Assembly (NCBI GenBank): GCA_021018815.1
Contig: JAITYX010000076.1
Span: 1,488,001-1,552,000 of the forward strand
Direction: 5' to 3'
DNA from: Talinum fruticosum
Taxonomy: Eukaryota > Streptophyta > Magnoliopsida > Caryophyllales > Talinaceae
Length of the DNA: 64,000 nt
Within the stretch, counting starts at the first letter, position 1. Every line of letters starts with the position of its first letter. Made by a program: the position numbers and the translations under genes. Of this stretch, positions 12,511-24,587 are shown piece after piece. The notes beneath the pieces are model-generated. The model was given only the letters and a program-made list of their open reading frames with translations. It was not told the DNA's origin and made no database searches.

Positions 12511-12622
12511 ATAGTTTCATAATCTAATATTTTAAATCTTATTTGTCTCGCTGATTTGAAAAAAGTATAGTTTTATAATCTAATATTTTAAATCTTATTT
12601 GTCTCGCTGATTTGAAAAAAGC
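12511..12622 (+). repeat. Near-perfect 56-bp tandem duplication downstream of RH10
   Basis: The unit beginning ATAGTTTCATAATCTAATAT occurs at 12511-12566 and again at 12567-12622, with one obvious C/T difference early and a T/C at the end. The near-identity indicates a recent duplication. It lies about 450 bp past the RH10 stop. Confidence 0.9.
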
Positions 12623-12779
12623 AGAGTGGATCACTGATGAGCTGATGTGCAATCCACATGGAAATAATGAATTATGCAATATAATTTGCAAGGATCGAAA
12701 TCCAACTTACACATAGGAGTATTAACGGGATGGTCATTATTGGATTTGAAAAATGTCCCTCCTACCAAAGATTAAAATT

Positions 12780-13800
12780 TTCGTGTGAATTTTTTTGTGA
12801 GGGAATTTCATTCAAGAAGAGGTTAGCTAACAGAGGAATTTAGATTGATCATATTCATAAGATTTGCAACTCTTGTGAGGAGACGGATAACCATCTTTTT
12901 TCCTTTGCCCACATACGTTTTCAGTGTGGGTTACAAACAATTACAAACCATAATTGGATTCACCATATCAACTTCATCTCTCACACCCTCAATGGTAAAG
13001 CTATTCTCTAAGCAGCGAGATCTTCACTCCAACCAAATCAACTTCATAGGATTCTTTTTTGATATGGATCATTTGGAAGGAGAGAAATGCCTTTATTTTC
13101 AACAATGGAGAGTTCAACCACATCAAAACCATTATAAGGGTAAAGAGGGCGTTTGCGAAATGGACTTCAAGGATGAAAAATTCACCTAAAAACCTCTATG
13201 CTACAAATAACCATTCCGTGGCAAACAAGTATGTCTTGTCAAATGGAATAGACCTTGGCAATGATGGATCAAGCTCAACTTTGACGGATCGAGTCATTAA
13301 TAATAAGGTAGTTATTGGATTTATTCTATGGAATAAGGAAGGCAACATGCCGAGGACGGGAGTAGCGGATTTGGGACAGACCTTTATTTTAGTTGCCGAA
13401 ACTAGTGCACTCGGGTTTGATTTAGACAAAACTCTAAAAGCTAAAGTTCGGAGACTCGAAATAGAGGGAGACAACAAAATTATCGTTGATGTAGTCAAAG
13501 AGATTATTCAACCACCATGGCAAGTCGACTTCATTATTCAAAACATCGTTCGTCTTATGAGGAATTTCACAAGTTGCAATATAAATTATATTTTTAGAGA
13601 AGCTAACAATACAATTGATTGACTAACATATTTGGGGCACTCGGTCCCCTCTCATACTACTTGGGGTTGTTGCCCCTCTCCAATTCTTTCGTCTATTATA
13701 TTAATGATAATTTAGGTAGAACTCTTGTGAGAAAGGTTACCTAAATTTGGATGTGTACTATTGTTTATCCTTTGCAAAAAATAAAAATAAAAATATATCC
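12780..13800 (+). mobile_element. 5'-truncated L1-type LINE: zinc-knuckle and RNase H-like end of ORF2
   Basis: From about 12790 the sequence translates as the C-terminal end of a plant LINE ORF2. A zf-RVT-like knuckle (CNSCEETDNHLF, 12864-12899) is followed by stops. Then WIIWKERNAFIFNN (13062-13103) leads into an RVT_3/RNase H-like region ending IFREANNTID at about 13620. An in-frame TGA stands where family members usually have Trp (DWL). The 3' tail ends in an A-rich stretch (13777-13796). The start is fuzzy and I saw no clear target duplication. The 187-residue ORF at 13059-13622 is only this domain's remnant. Confidence 0.8.
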
Positions 13801-14239
13801 CCTCCATATACTAATATTACGTATTTGTTTTGAATACATACCTTGAGGACCTTTTCATCCTATTCACATTCTTATATAAGTTACACAAAATGCCTTAACA
13901 ATTGTAATTAGAATATTTGAGGGTGAAAAATATGTTGAAAACTTGTTAGGAGTTTAGCCTTCAATAATGGATGAAACCCTAATATTAGAATCTAAAGCAT
14001 ATTTATTATTTTGTATAATGTAAATAATTGATTGTATAAGTGTTCATTGTTATTTTTCTATCCAACAGAAAAATACCCCATTTTTATTTGTCTGGGTGTC
14101 CAAAAACCAAAACGAAAAAAATAAAAAAATTAAAAAAATTATAATAAATAGATGTGTCTGGGCTGCCTTAGCCCAGATGGTTTCTGCCAATCACGGCCCA
14201 TGATGAAGTTTGAGTCATCGTATGCCTCTCCCTCACTCT
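13801..14239. other. AT-rich spacer upstream of APUM23
   Basis: AT-rich DNA with short A-rich runs. I see no gene. Its right end (about 14150-14240) probably carries the APUM23 core promoter, but no clear TATA box stands out. Confidence 0.5.
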
Positions 14240-14308
14240 GCTAGTTAGCTTCTTCGTTTTCACCTCTCTCTCTCTCTCTCCATTTCAGCCGTTGTGCAGC
14301 TTGCGCGG
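14240..14308 (+). other. Probable 5' UTR exon of APUM23
   Basis: A CT-rich leader ends in GCGCGG|GTGAGT, a strong donor at 14309. The matching acceptor GGTTGCAG ends at 15257, 25 nt before the APUM23 start codon. A roughly 950-nt leader intron is inferred from these splice signals. Confidence 0.55.
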
Positions 14309-15282
14309 GTGAGTCTCTCTCTCCGTCTCTCAACGCAGATAGCTTATATATGATCCCAGTCACAGATATTGTCGAAAAGTTGTTTGCTTTCGTTGTTCTT
14401 TCTTTAAAAGGTTCAGCTTCATTGAAAGGCATGACAGTGGTGTGTAAAAGTTCGATGGCCACACGGCTCACTGTGTTTATGTTGGTGGGAAGACTGCAAT
14501 TTGAGCTATGTAGTTAATTTTCTCGGCAATCCCTGTGGGGAACTCGCGGAGTTTATGGGTTAATTTTGAGTTAACTTTATTTTGTGGGTCGGATTTGGGA
14601 GTGTATATCATGCTTTATAGTGATTTAATCTCCCAAATTTCAGTAGTTTATGTGAGGCTTCAAATAGATGTTCCACTCTGATTCTGAACCTTGGTTAGTG
14701 ACTTTTAATTGGAATAATGATAGCTTCTTACTGTTTGTTTATCGTTTTCTTTGTTTTCCTTTTCTCTGTTTTGAATTTGAACATATGCTTAGCATTAATT
14801 CTATCCATTTGGAGAAAATTTTAAGGTCATTCTGCTCTTTGCCTGTTGCTTTTGTATTGCATATTCTTGCATTCGCTTAATGAACGAGTGACGTTGTTCA
14901 GCAGGAGAACGTAAAAGGGGCCTCGTTTGGGAATGTGATGATCACATTAGATCAAATGGCTGTTTAGGTCAATTGTCGGCTGTGTTTTCTGCGATGTGAG
15001 GTTGATTAAAAGTAGCTGAGTTTCCACATACAAGTTTTTTCTTTTCTTTTCTTTTTTGTAACTTGGGGGGTGGTGGTGGTTTCGATTAAGTCATCTTAGA
15101 CTTTCATGTGATTCCCCATCTAGTCCTAGTCTGTCTCAGAAACTGACTTGTATAGCATGAGAAAAGGCTTGATAGTTATCTGTGAGGATTTTTGAACTAG
15201 GTTGTCACTTCATGTGTCGTCTCTCACTTTGCTCTATTAATCATTGATTGGTTGCAGCTTAGAGAGTGGCTACAAAGTGCTT

Positions 15283-18200
15283 ATGGTCTCTTTTGGTTCG
15301 AAAGGTTTACCTCTTAGAAGCCCTAAGAACCATTGCATTGTAGAGAACCTCCTAATATCTGTGGAGGATAGTGAATATAAGCAAGGCAGGAGGAGAAGAA
15401 GCATGGGCCGAAAGTCAACCAAGAAGCAGCAGAGTTCTAACGGGGTTATGCCTCTGGAAACCTGCCTGATAGGACTGGGAAAGATAAAAATCCTTAAAGA
15501 AGCAAAATTCTGCAGAGCCAGAGACGTCATATGTCAGGTCATTAACCTTTTATTTTTGGATAAGATATTAATTTCCAAATGTCTCGTTGCGTTATCTAGA
15601 GTCACTTGGCCTCTTAGCATTATAATTCTTGTGCTAAGACATTTTTGTTTGCTCCCTAATGGTCTTCAAATTCCAAACAGAAAGCAGATTGATCCTGAAA
15701 CGGCAAAATACTTCTCTGAGATTGCAAATACTCTGGAAAGTGGTGAAATCGATTTAGAGGAACGATCTATTATTTGTGATAATGCTCTAGAAGAGAGCAG
15801 TGGAAAAGAAGTAGAGCTTGCTACTGATCACATTATTAGCCACACTATGCAAACATTGTTAGATGGCTGCAATGCAGATCACCTTTGTGGTTTCCTACGT
15901 AGTTGTGCAAATAATTTTGGTCGAATTGCAACAGATAGATCTGGTTCTCATGTAGCTGAAACAGCTCTCAACTCTTTGGTGAGTCATCTCTTGGATCATG
16001 AATTCCGCTCTATAATTGAAGACACTTTGATGGAAATATGCCAGGTATAACTTATAAGCGTCTTGTTTTTGTGATTGTCGTGCTTACTCTTGTTATCACC
16101 GGTGATTATTGGGTTATTGCAACTGATGCTCAAGAGATTATACATCGTGTCATTTCCTTTTTTTCTTTTTTTTGGGGGGTCATGTGTGGTGTTTATATTA
16201 ATCTTTTTCGTTAATTTATTGTCTGAAACATCTTATACTCAATTTTTTCTTTCAGGCTATAGTTCAAAATCCTGTTGATATTATGTGCAATTGTTATGGA
16301 TCTCATGTCCTCCGGAGCTTGCTTTGTCTTTGCAAAGGCGTACCATTAGATTCAGAGTTCCATGCTGCAAAATCTTCCTCAGTTTTAGCTCGTCGGTTGA
16401 ATCTCAAAGCAGATGGAGAGCGGAGGAATGATACACAAAATCTCCATCAGGGGTTTCCAGATGCGCTTGAATTCCTTGTGTCTGAAATGGTAAAATGTAG
16501 CATAGCGGACATTGCTACCCTACAAGTTGATCAGTATGGTAGTTTGGTTCTGCAGGTACATTCCAACTACCAAAAATCATCATGATAACTATTACCAGGC
16601 TTTTTTAATGTTATTTTCTTGTCTTGTTTCCTCCTTTTTGTATAATTCTCTGTGCTCCATATCTGGCAGACAGCTCTGAAGTTGTTAGAGGGACATGATC
16701 AGGTGCTGATTCAGGTTATTCCAATTATTATGGGATGCAAGATGGAGGAGAATGCAGGGGAAGGTAACTTCATAGTGATGACTGAAGCAGAAAACATCAG
16801 AGACCTGGTGAAAGAAAATGCTTTCAGCCATTTGATGGAGGTACTATATGAGTTGTGTGCTCATCTCTTTTAAAACATGCACAATTGGGGCTAGTTAATT
16901 TTTCAAGTGGGATTGGCTTCAGAAAAATTTACATTCAGCAAAAATGTTGCGTGCTTCATAAATTAGCTGATTCAGCCTTTGGTTGTCACAGTGATTCGGT
17001 TTTCTTCCCTTTTTTTTGTGGGGGGTGATCATAAGGCTTGTCAAAATAATGAATGTGAGAAATCGGCATGATGAATTAGGACCTGCTTCTCAAAGTAATA
17101 TTTCTTCTTGTCTATGATTGATGAGTACCTTTGGATGCAATATGCTTGGGAGCCCTAAACTGAATTTTCTTTGAAGGATTTTTGTGTGGGTTACATTACA
17201 TCTACATGGCAGTGCTAAGTAAGTGATCAGTTTTGTTCTTTTGATGATGAGTCATGGTAGACACATCCACTTCAGTTGTAGGTTTGTCTAAATATTGGCT
17301 GTCTATATCTAAATCCAAACCCATACCCGGGCGTCCCCGGTTAACTTGGGTGGGAAAAGGCTGTAAGGTGTAGCTCCTTCTTGAATTACAAAGAGGTTGT
17401 TTCCATTGGACCCTAGATTTAAGAACCTGCTAACTACTCCAAAAATGAAGTAGAGAACAATTTCATGAGGCATTTTGTTGTAGTCCATTACAATCCAAAC
17501 TAAAAAATAATTGCAGAGGTAGGACTTTTTCAGCTATCTGAAATTAGACATAACTATTGGCAGTGATGAGAGCAATTATTGGATCTGATGAGAAACATGA
17601 CTGATGGACATAATTGCTGTTTAGACTGTAGGAGATTGCCAGTCAAGGTAGTTTTGATTTGCAGTTGTTCCTTAGTCTGCTTGATGTTTTGAAGCCCTAA
17701 TTTTATTACTCTTCTGTGTAATTCCCTCAACCTTTTGCTCTGCTGGTCTAGACAATGTTAATTTGTTTTTCCTTCATCTAACTGCTGGAGTGTTACCAGG
17801 AAAAAGGCTCATATGTCCTATTGCATTACCCTATTGTGTGACCTGCCTACTTGTGTTGAGTCAGAAGATGAACCTTGAAAGAAATTTGATTTGAGAAGGG
17901 GGGTTAAACTGCTTCTAGAATGTAAACTTTGAATGGGAACCTTGGAACAAAGGTGGGAAAACCCCGATAAATCTAGATGTTCTAATTCAATTAATGAGTT
18001 TGTCTCTCTTGTGTTGCCTTATTTGCAGGTTATATTGGAGGTTGCTCCAGATATTCTTTACAATGAGATCTTCGCGAAGATTTTCAAGAATTCTTTGTTT
18101 GACATTTCATGCGACCCTTCTGCCAATTTTGCCGTTCAATCCTTAATTTCTCATGCTAGAAGTCAAAGTCAAGTATGTCTCTTATAGTTCTCTGTGTCTG

Positions 18201-21200
18201 ATATTGTAGTATAAAACAGTGCAAGTTAGGGACATGTACTAGGAGCATTTCATAAGTTCATCTTCAATTTTCCCTCCATGTTTCTGATTCCGTCATATGG
18301 TATCTTCGTCTAGGATGTATGCAACATCTTGTAGTAGTTCCACTCTAATTGTTCAAAATCCATAATCAATTCTTGGTGTCCTGTGTAGATTTATGTTATG
18401 TCTGAGGAACTTGGGCCGAAATTCAAGGATCTACTAGAAATGGGAAGATGGGGTGTTGTTGCTTCCCTTATTGCAGCAAGTCGGAGGCTCCATGCCCATG
18501 AGCATAAGGTGCAAATTGGTGGATTGTCTAACTTTCTTTTGTGTTCCTCTGCATTGGGGTGTATGATTTTACTTTTATGTAATTATCGTCCCCACAATGA
18601 AACATGCAGTAACAAAATTTACTCCACTGTACTCCAGATTCAGATGTGTACAGTATATATGACTTTCCACTTCGGCATATCTTTGATTGAGAAAACACTT
18701 TCTTGTTCTTGTTACAGTGTTCAGAGGCGCTTGCATCTGCGGTAATTTCAGCAAATGAGTCTCCAAAATGTATTGTACCTCGAATATTATTCCTTGAAAG
18801 CTACTTCTTCTCCGATGATAAACCCAACTGGAGCTGGACTAGTGGCACTAAAGTACATGTCATGGGTTCCCTGATTCTGCAATGCCTGTTCGAGTATCCT
18901 AGTGTATGTAGTTTTCTTCAATTTCTTCTACTACTTGTTCTTCATTTACTCCTTTCGAAAAAAAGTTGTACTGCCTGTCACTTGAGCACCTACAAGGCAT
19001 CTGCTTTGTCATCCTTTACTTGTAGTGAAGTTATGCTTATCTGTTCTTGTATACCCTGAATGATTAATTGACTCTCATGTCATTCCTTCCTGAACAATGC
19101 CTCTACCTAATATCTCAAAAAATTCTAGGGTAACCTGCTCCTCAGTTGAAAATTTATTAGGTACTTCTATATGATGAAAAGTCTATGATGAACTCATTAA
19201 GTTTTTGCTGTCTGATGTACTTTTATCTTGATGGGTATAACTTTTTTGATTGTCAAATGAAGTGGTTGACAGTATGGGTCTTATCCAAAAATTGCTTTCT
19301 GAAAAGAAATTTGTTGAAAAAGGATTTAGCTCATTTCCATTTTGGACAATCTACTGTACCCAGTAGAATGTGACTCTACCAGGCCTTTACCAGGGGCTCA
19401 CTTTCTAATGAACCTTCTCTAGAAAGGGCCTTTTACTTGCCTTAGTGTACATGTCTAGATCACCTCATGTCTAGATCACCTAGGCTCCTTGGATCTTAGT
19501 GTACATGTCTAGATCACCTAGGCTCCTTGGCCCTTGCATAGTCATTCCCTTGCCTACGTACATGGGCATATTCCATTAATGATTTTGATTTGATTGTTTT
19601 CCATACGGAAAGCCCGACCTTGAAACTCTTTGAAATTTATGGTTAGTGAAAACAAATGCATGGAAGTGAAATTAGATAACATTTTGTTTACACAGCTCTC
19701 ATCTCATCCTTCAGGTTTTGATGATTCTTAGGTTATTATGATGATTCTCATGAGTCATGAGAGATGATGCCCTAGTTTGGCTATATTATCAACACCTTCC
19801 CCTCCTCCTCCCCACCCCCCAAAAAAAAAAAAAGTCAAAGAGTCTAAAATCCCTTAACTAATTCCTCCCTCACAATTCATCTTCTCTCTTCTACATTTTA
19901 CGAGGGAAAAACTATTCGTCATTATAATTTTTTCCTATTGCAGGAATGCATAGAGCCTTTCATTACAAGCATAACATCAATGGAAAGTTCTCATGTCCTT
20001 GAAACAGCAAAAGATAGTGCAGGAGCACGAGTTATTGAAGCTTTTCTGGGTTCGAATGCTTCTGATAAACAAAAAAGAAATTGATTAAGAAGTACCCTCT
20101 TCATCCTCATTTCTGATTTACGTTTCACCTTTGGTTTCCGATGCTTTGCTGAAGTTGCTATATTAGTTAAGACTTAAGAAGATTAACATAGAAGGTTTCT
20201 ACTGTTAGCATTTGTATTATTTTATTTTATTTTATTTTTTTGGGGGGAGGGGAGTGGCCTTATTTAGAATTTGAAACAGAAAGAGAAGTTGATCCAGAAA
20301 TTGGAACTATATTGTACAGTCTTGTCACAAGAGACTAAGCATCTCCTTTTTATTAACTGTTATTTCCTTTTGTTATTGTGAAGGTTAAAGGGTCACTTTG
20401 GAGAGCTTGCAATGCGTCCATCAGGTTCTTTCACTGTTGGAAAGTGCTTTGATGCGAGTGATGTCCCGCTGAGAGAAGCTATAGTCTCTGACTTGCTTAG
20501 TGTTCATAGAGAACTTTCTAAGACAAAACATGGTCCTCATCTCTCGAGGCATCTTGATGTCGACGGGTAAGCTCGTTAGGTGCATAATTTGAGTTTACTT
20601 TTTTTTTTTAATTATTATTATCTGTTTGGATGTGATGGCTTTGAAATAAATAGTCAGTTGCTTTCAGCTTGATTTGTGTTGCTGTTTGTCGCAAGTAGGA
20701 AAGATAAGAAGTTGAAAGGTTTGTGTATTTTTATCTAGGGGCTATTAGAAATTCATGGTTCTTAAGGCAAATAGTTTTTCGACATTTACACAACTTTCAA
20801 AAGATGGGAAATGATTTGCTGGGAAAGATATTCTACAATATTATTTTGACCCTAGGGTTGAAAATGATTTCTTTTAAGAGAAGCACTACTCTATTTATAT
20901 TCTCTTTACGTATTACGGTTTGTTAAGGTCTTCAATTGAGGAGCTCAAAGAGTTCATCTTTGGCAGTTCCTTCCGTGTTGGATTAATTGGCAGTTCCTTT
21001 CGTGTTGGATTAAGGTGGATTAAAGCAGAATGTCTTACTATCTTCTGCTTTTGTTGTAAAGTAGCAGGTAGTCAACTATATAGGTTTTTTTTTTTAACGA
21101 GTCAACAATATAGGGTGTGTGTGTGTGTGTGTAGGGAGGGGGTTCGTCTGTCTACTCCGTCCGCCTGCCCGACCTTCTAGATGGGACTCGATGGTTTGCT

Positions 21201-21710
21201 TTGGTGTGGTTTGGTTGGTTATGTTCTTTTGTGATTATTCGTCTTATGGGGGTTGGGATAGTGATGTTCGTAATAGATCATTTTCCAGTGTTACCAAGTA
21301 CCAAACATGGAAAACTTCTATCATGAATTTTTAATTTCCTTTGAAAATATTTTTGAAAGAAATTTGTTTCTCAACAATTATGCCAAATATTTTCCAGTCT
21401 TACTTTTGATTTTTTTCATTCCTATGCAAGTTCTCATTATACATTCTGATGTTCCAGATTCTCAAGACAACCTGAACAGTGGAGATCTAGACAGAAGTCT
21501 AAACTTGCTGTTTACAAAGAATTCCTAGCTGAATTTGGTTCAGCAGAAGGCTCTTCCTCTAAGAGGAAGAACCCTCCTCGTACTGATTTTTCAAAAAAAG
21601 CATCCCAGCAAACAAACGTAAAGAAGATGAGGAAAGAGATTGATAATGTCTTGATGTCGTTCACTGCTCCTGAAACTTCAAAGAAGCGCAAAAAGCAGAG
21701 AGTACGGTAA
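15283..21710 (+). CDS. APUM23: Pumilio homolog 23 (Nop9-type nucleolar PUF protein)
   Basis: Ten coding exons: 15283-15537, 15681-16044, 16256-16555, 16670-16840, 18029-18172, 18389-18508, 18718-18903, 19944-20091, 20384-20566 and 21458-21710. They give about 708 residues. The start MVSFGSKGLPLR matches the family N-terminus. Puf-type helical repeats follow, with signature stretches DRSGSHVAETAL, CNCYGSHVLRSLLCLCKGVP, DQYGSLVLQTAL, ANFAVQSLISHA, DSAGARVIEAFL and PSGSFTVGKCFDA. A lysine-rich, probably nucleolar-targeting tail ends the protein. The family binds 18S rRNA precursors during ribosome biogenesis. Three one-base deficits break the frame: G4 at 15442-15445, near TTAAA at 15494-15498, and A6 at 20071-20076. 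Adding one base at each restores a continuous family-like protein and correct splice phases. Confidence 0.92.
19441..19535 (+). repeat. Short tandem duplications in APUM23 intron 7
   Basis: The unit CATGTCTAGATCACCT recurs three times. The longer unit CTTAGTGTAC plus that motif plus AGGCTCCTTGG is present twice. Confidence 0.8.
20960..21013 (+). repeat. 27-bp tandem duplication in APUM23 intron 9
   Basis: TTGGCAGTTCCTTCCGTGTT plus 7 further bases occurs at 20960-20986 and again, with one C/T change, at 20987-21013. Confidence 0.9.
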
Positions 21711-21949
21711 AGAGTAGCTTAATGAAAATTTTGAAATCGAAAATCTTATCTTAAATTTTTGTCGCTCTGTGTACCATGAAAAAGATGGGGGATCATCCCT
21801 TTCTGATTTTTCTTTTTTGGTCCTTTTGATCTCGTATTGTACTTGAAAGATATGTAGGGAGATAGAACTTTGGAAAGTTTTTGCTCAATGAAAGATCCAT
21901 CTGCTCCAACTGATTGAGAGTCTGCATTTACTTTTGCACCTTTTCTTTT

Positions 21950-22430
21950 TCGTTTTTGAGAACAAAAAATTTTAAGTATGAGCGGGTATTATGTGAACCT
22001 TCTCACAGGGGTTCCAAGTACATCATAATGTAAAATAGAAGCAAGCTCCCCATGCAAAACATGATGCTATATTTCGCTCAAAGTGCCCGAGTTTTGTTAG
22101 TCCACTCACAGCCATATGAGCTTCCTGAAAAATAAGAGTGATGAGGAGATGTCTGTGCCCGAGTTTTGACAGCCAGTGCTTGCATTTCAGGCCCCCTGGG
22201 GGGGAGGAGGCATGAACTGGATTGAATAATTTCCGAGGGGCATAATATTGAGAATCAACTCAATTTTACCTCATTCATACCACTGTATAACCTACGAGCT
22301 TCCCGAAAGATACTAGTGATAAAGAGATGTCTACAATCTCGAATGCATTTTGAAACATTGTGAATCGACATCTTTCAGCAATATAAATGAGAGAGCTTCT
22401 CTACCAAAAGTTTAATCCGGTGTTTGAAGT
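21950..22430 (-). mobile_element. Antisense LINE 3'-end fragment with internal duplication
   Basis: Read on the minus strand, 22270-22400 encodes IHNVSKCIRDCRHLFITSIF followed by REARR. 21960-22190 encodes HLLITLIFQEAHMAVSGLTK followed by LGH. Both match the RNase H-like end of plant LINE ORF2, as in the copy at 12780-13800. The motif around GAGATGTCT with the adjacent GAGCTTCC.GAAA is present twice (about 22114-22150 and 22297-22333), so part of the domain is duplicated. The GAACCTTCTCACAGGGGTTCC region near 21995 corresponds to the LINE 3' UTR. Confidence 0.75.
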
Positions 22431-23040
22431 TATATTCCAGCACTCCCCTCAAATGTCATTTGGGTTTGAAACATTGGATACTGTAAAAGCTTCACTATCT
22501 TACATAATAATTCAATATAAGTGCTGCTGATACTCGAATATAAGACTTCCCAAGAGATATAGGCTGTGCGTACAGCCAACTCTTTTAAGTTTCATGAAAA
22601 ATGCTGATGAGGAAGGCCAGTATAAAGTGTCTTATATAAGACCTAACTCATTCATATAATCACATACCCTAATGAACTAACAATTAATCGTTACATCACA
22701 ATCAGGAGTTGGAAATAGCTCTACATATATAATGCAAAATAACTATTACGGATACATCGGACAAAGTTCTACATATATATTACACAAGCTAAAACTCTCT
22801 CTAAATCAAACCCAAAAAAAAAAGAGAAAAATCTACAAAAAAATCTGGAGACATTCACTTCTTAGCAAAAGAACAGATCAAGATCAATCTATCTCGAGTC
22901 AAAATTACATTCAACTGTTCTTTCTGCATACCCGAGTGTCTCTATCTCGACATCGGACATTTTACCTATTTTGGGTAGGATTTGATGCGCTTCGAGGAAT
23001 TCTTCGAAAGCTTGAGTCCACCTTCTCGGAAGGATTCTTC

Positions 23041-23166
23041 TTACGAGACCGCAAATCTTTCGAGACCGAGAGGAGACCGAAAGCCTCCTTGATTCAATCC
23101 CACTAACCCATGACAAGCAAAATCGGTGCAATTACAAGCAAGAACGACTTTGCTTTTACAGGACAT
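23041..23166 (-). CDS. Candidate short ORF, 41 residues, unrecognised
   Basis: On the minus strand an ATG at 23166 opens a 41-residue frame starting MSCKSKVVLACNCTDFACHG and ending LGLERFAVS. A TATA-like TTATATAA stands about 70 bp upstream (around 23235-23243), and the leader between is pyrimidine- and purine-mixed like a 5' UTR. A second, overlapping frame (ATG at 23131, 80 residues, to 22889) contains WTQAFEEFLEAHQILPKIGK. I recognise neither. Given the homopolymer deficits elsewhere in this window, the two frames may be parts of one protein. It could equally be noncoding. Confidence 0.25.
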   Translation of the reverse strand: MSCKSKVVLACNCTDFACHGLVGLNQGGFRSPLGLERFAVS

Positions 23167-23243
23167 CTTCCTGGTTTCTTTAGGATATCGAAATTTCAAG
23201 AGAGGAAGAGATATCTGCTTGTGGTTTATACTTGATTATATAA

Positions 23244-24460
23244 GTAAAATTTAGAATTATAAAACCATACTTTTTTTTATATATATATACAAAAGGGTGA
23301 CAGTGATCTGCTAGGGATCTGAAGCTAGTGCGAGATCATGTGGTGCTTAGTTTGTTTTGACTATTGAGATTTAAGTTAAGCCAGAAGAAAAGATCAGAGG
23401 GGGTCATGTGATTTGTCACGTGGTTCATTGTAGTTTATTCTCTTGGATTGCTAAAAAGGGTCACAAAACTAGTCCATGCTTGATGCTTCAGTTTGTCTTT
23501 GCTAATCTGAGGGTTTTTTAAAATGCAGAAAAATTTCAGAAAACCTGAATCAAACCTTCATTTTGCTCTTTGCAAGAACAAAAAAATAAAAAACTTACAG
23601 CTGGTTTTAGCATTTTTTTGTCAGGGATCCTTTGTTCCATGCCCCTCTCTTTATCTTGCTTTTGCTAGTAGAACCCCCATCTTTGAATATTTATACACAA
23701 GGGCATGAATTATTATTTTTTTTTAAAGAAGGGTTAAATGCTTTAATTGCAATACTATATGAGGGGTAGAGCCGGAAGCCTTGAACATTTGGTGTTGTTT
23801 TGTAAGTGATTAATCAATTCATCAAGTGGTTGATATTTTTATTGTACAGTTTTCTTTTTACCCCTTATAGTATTCAGGTTCTCTAATTTTGATTTATTTT
23901 ATAAAAAGCGTGGGTACTTAAAGAGAAGAAATATATAATGATTTAAATTTTTCTTTGAATAGGTATATCGTAAAGGGACAAAAATATCTTGAGAATTTCA
24001 GGACCAAATCTTCTGTTTACCTAAATTAGATAATTAGCAACAAAGTTTTCCATTTGTGGAATTCTTAATGCCAAATAGCAAAAATATGTGATAATGTGAG
24101 CTACAATTCAAATATTATTACAAGATTTTCAAGGTACGTATAACTCATTAAAATTCGACTAGAAATCGATTTCTTTAAATGTAATAAAATTTATTTTAAC
24201 TATAATATAGAGTAAAAAAATTTTTTGAAAAAATTTTCTGATTGAAGAACGTTATTAAGTAGATTAATAATGTTTGTATATGTTTTGGTGTAATTTCCTA
24301 TTGTGAACAAAAATAGTGGAATCCTCTTAACCTAACCACAAAAAAGAAAAAAAAAGAGCTGAACCAAAAAAAAAGAAACGAAGAAAAATGGAAAGGAAAG
24401 AGAGAAGCTAGCAAAAAGGAAAAAAAAAAAAAAGCAGCAGATTTCCATTTGGAACGTGTA
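23244..24460. other. AT-rich spacer between the short ORF and UBC33/34
   Basis: Low-complexity AT-rich DNA with an A/GA-rich stretch near 24340-24435. No gene or clear element was seen. Confidence 0.5.
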
Positions 24461-24463
24461 ATT

Positions 24464-24465
<2 letters not shown>

Positions 24466-24505
<40 letters not shown>
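24466..24505 (+). repeat. (GA)n microsatellite in the UBC33/34 leader region
   Basis: About 18 consecutive GA units lie immediately upstream of, or in, the inferred 5' UTR exon. Confidence 0.95.
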
Positions 24506-24508
<3 letters not shown>

Positions 24509-24587
24509 GCAGGGAGGGACGGAGGAGGTATGAGACTTTGAGCTGCGACCTCTTCTTTGGTGTGGCGAACTCCTGTCGCTGTTGTAG
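24506..24587 (+). other. Probable 5' UTR exon of UBC33/34
   Basis: The segment ends GTTGTAG|GTAATT, a plausible donor at 24588. An acceptor TTCTTACAG at 26315 opens the exon that holds the start codon at 26365. This implies a 1.7-kb leader intron. Confidence 0.45.

Noticed and set aside
13059..13622. A 187-residue protein-coding gene
   Set aside because: It matches the RNase H-like end of LINE ORF2 in a truncated element with upstream stops.
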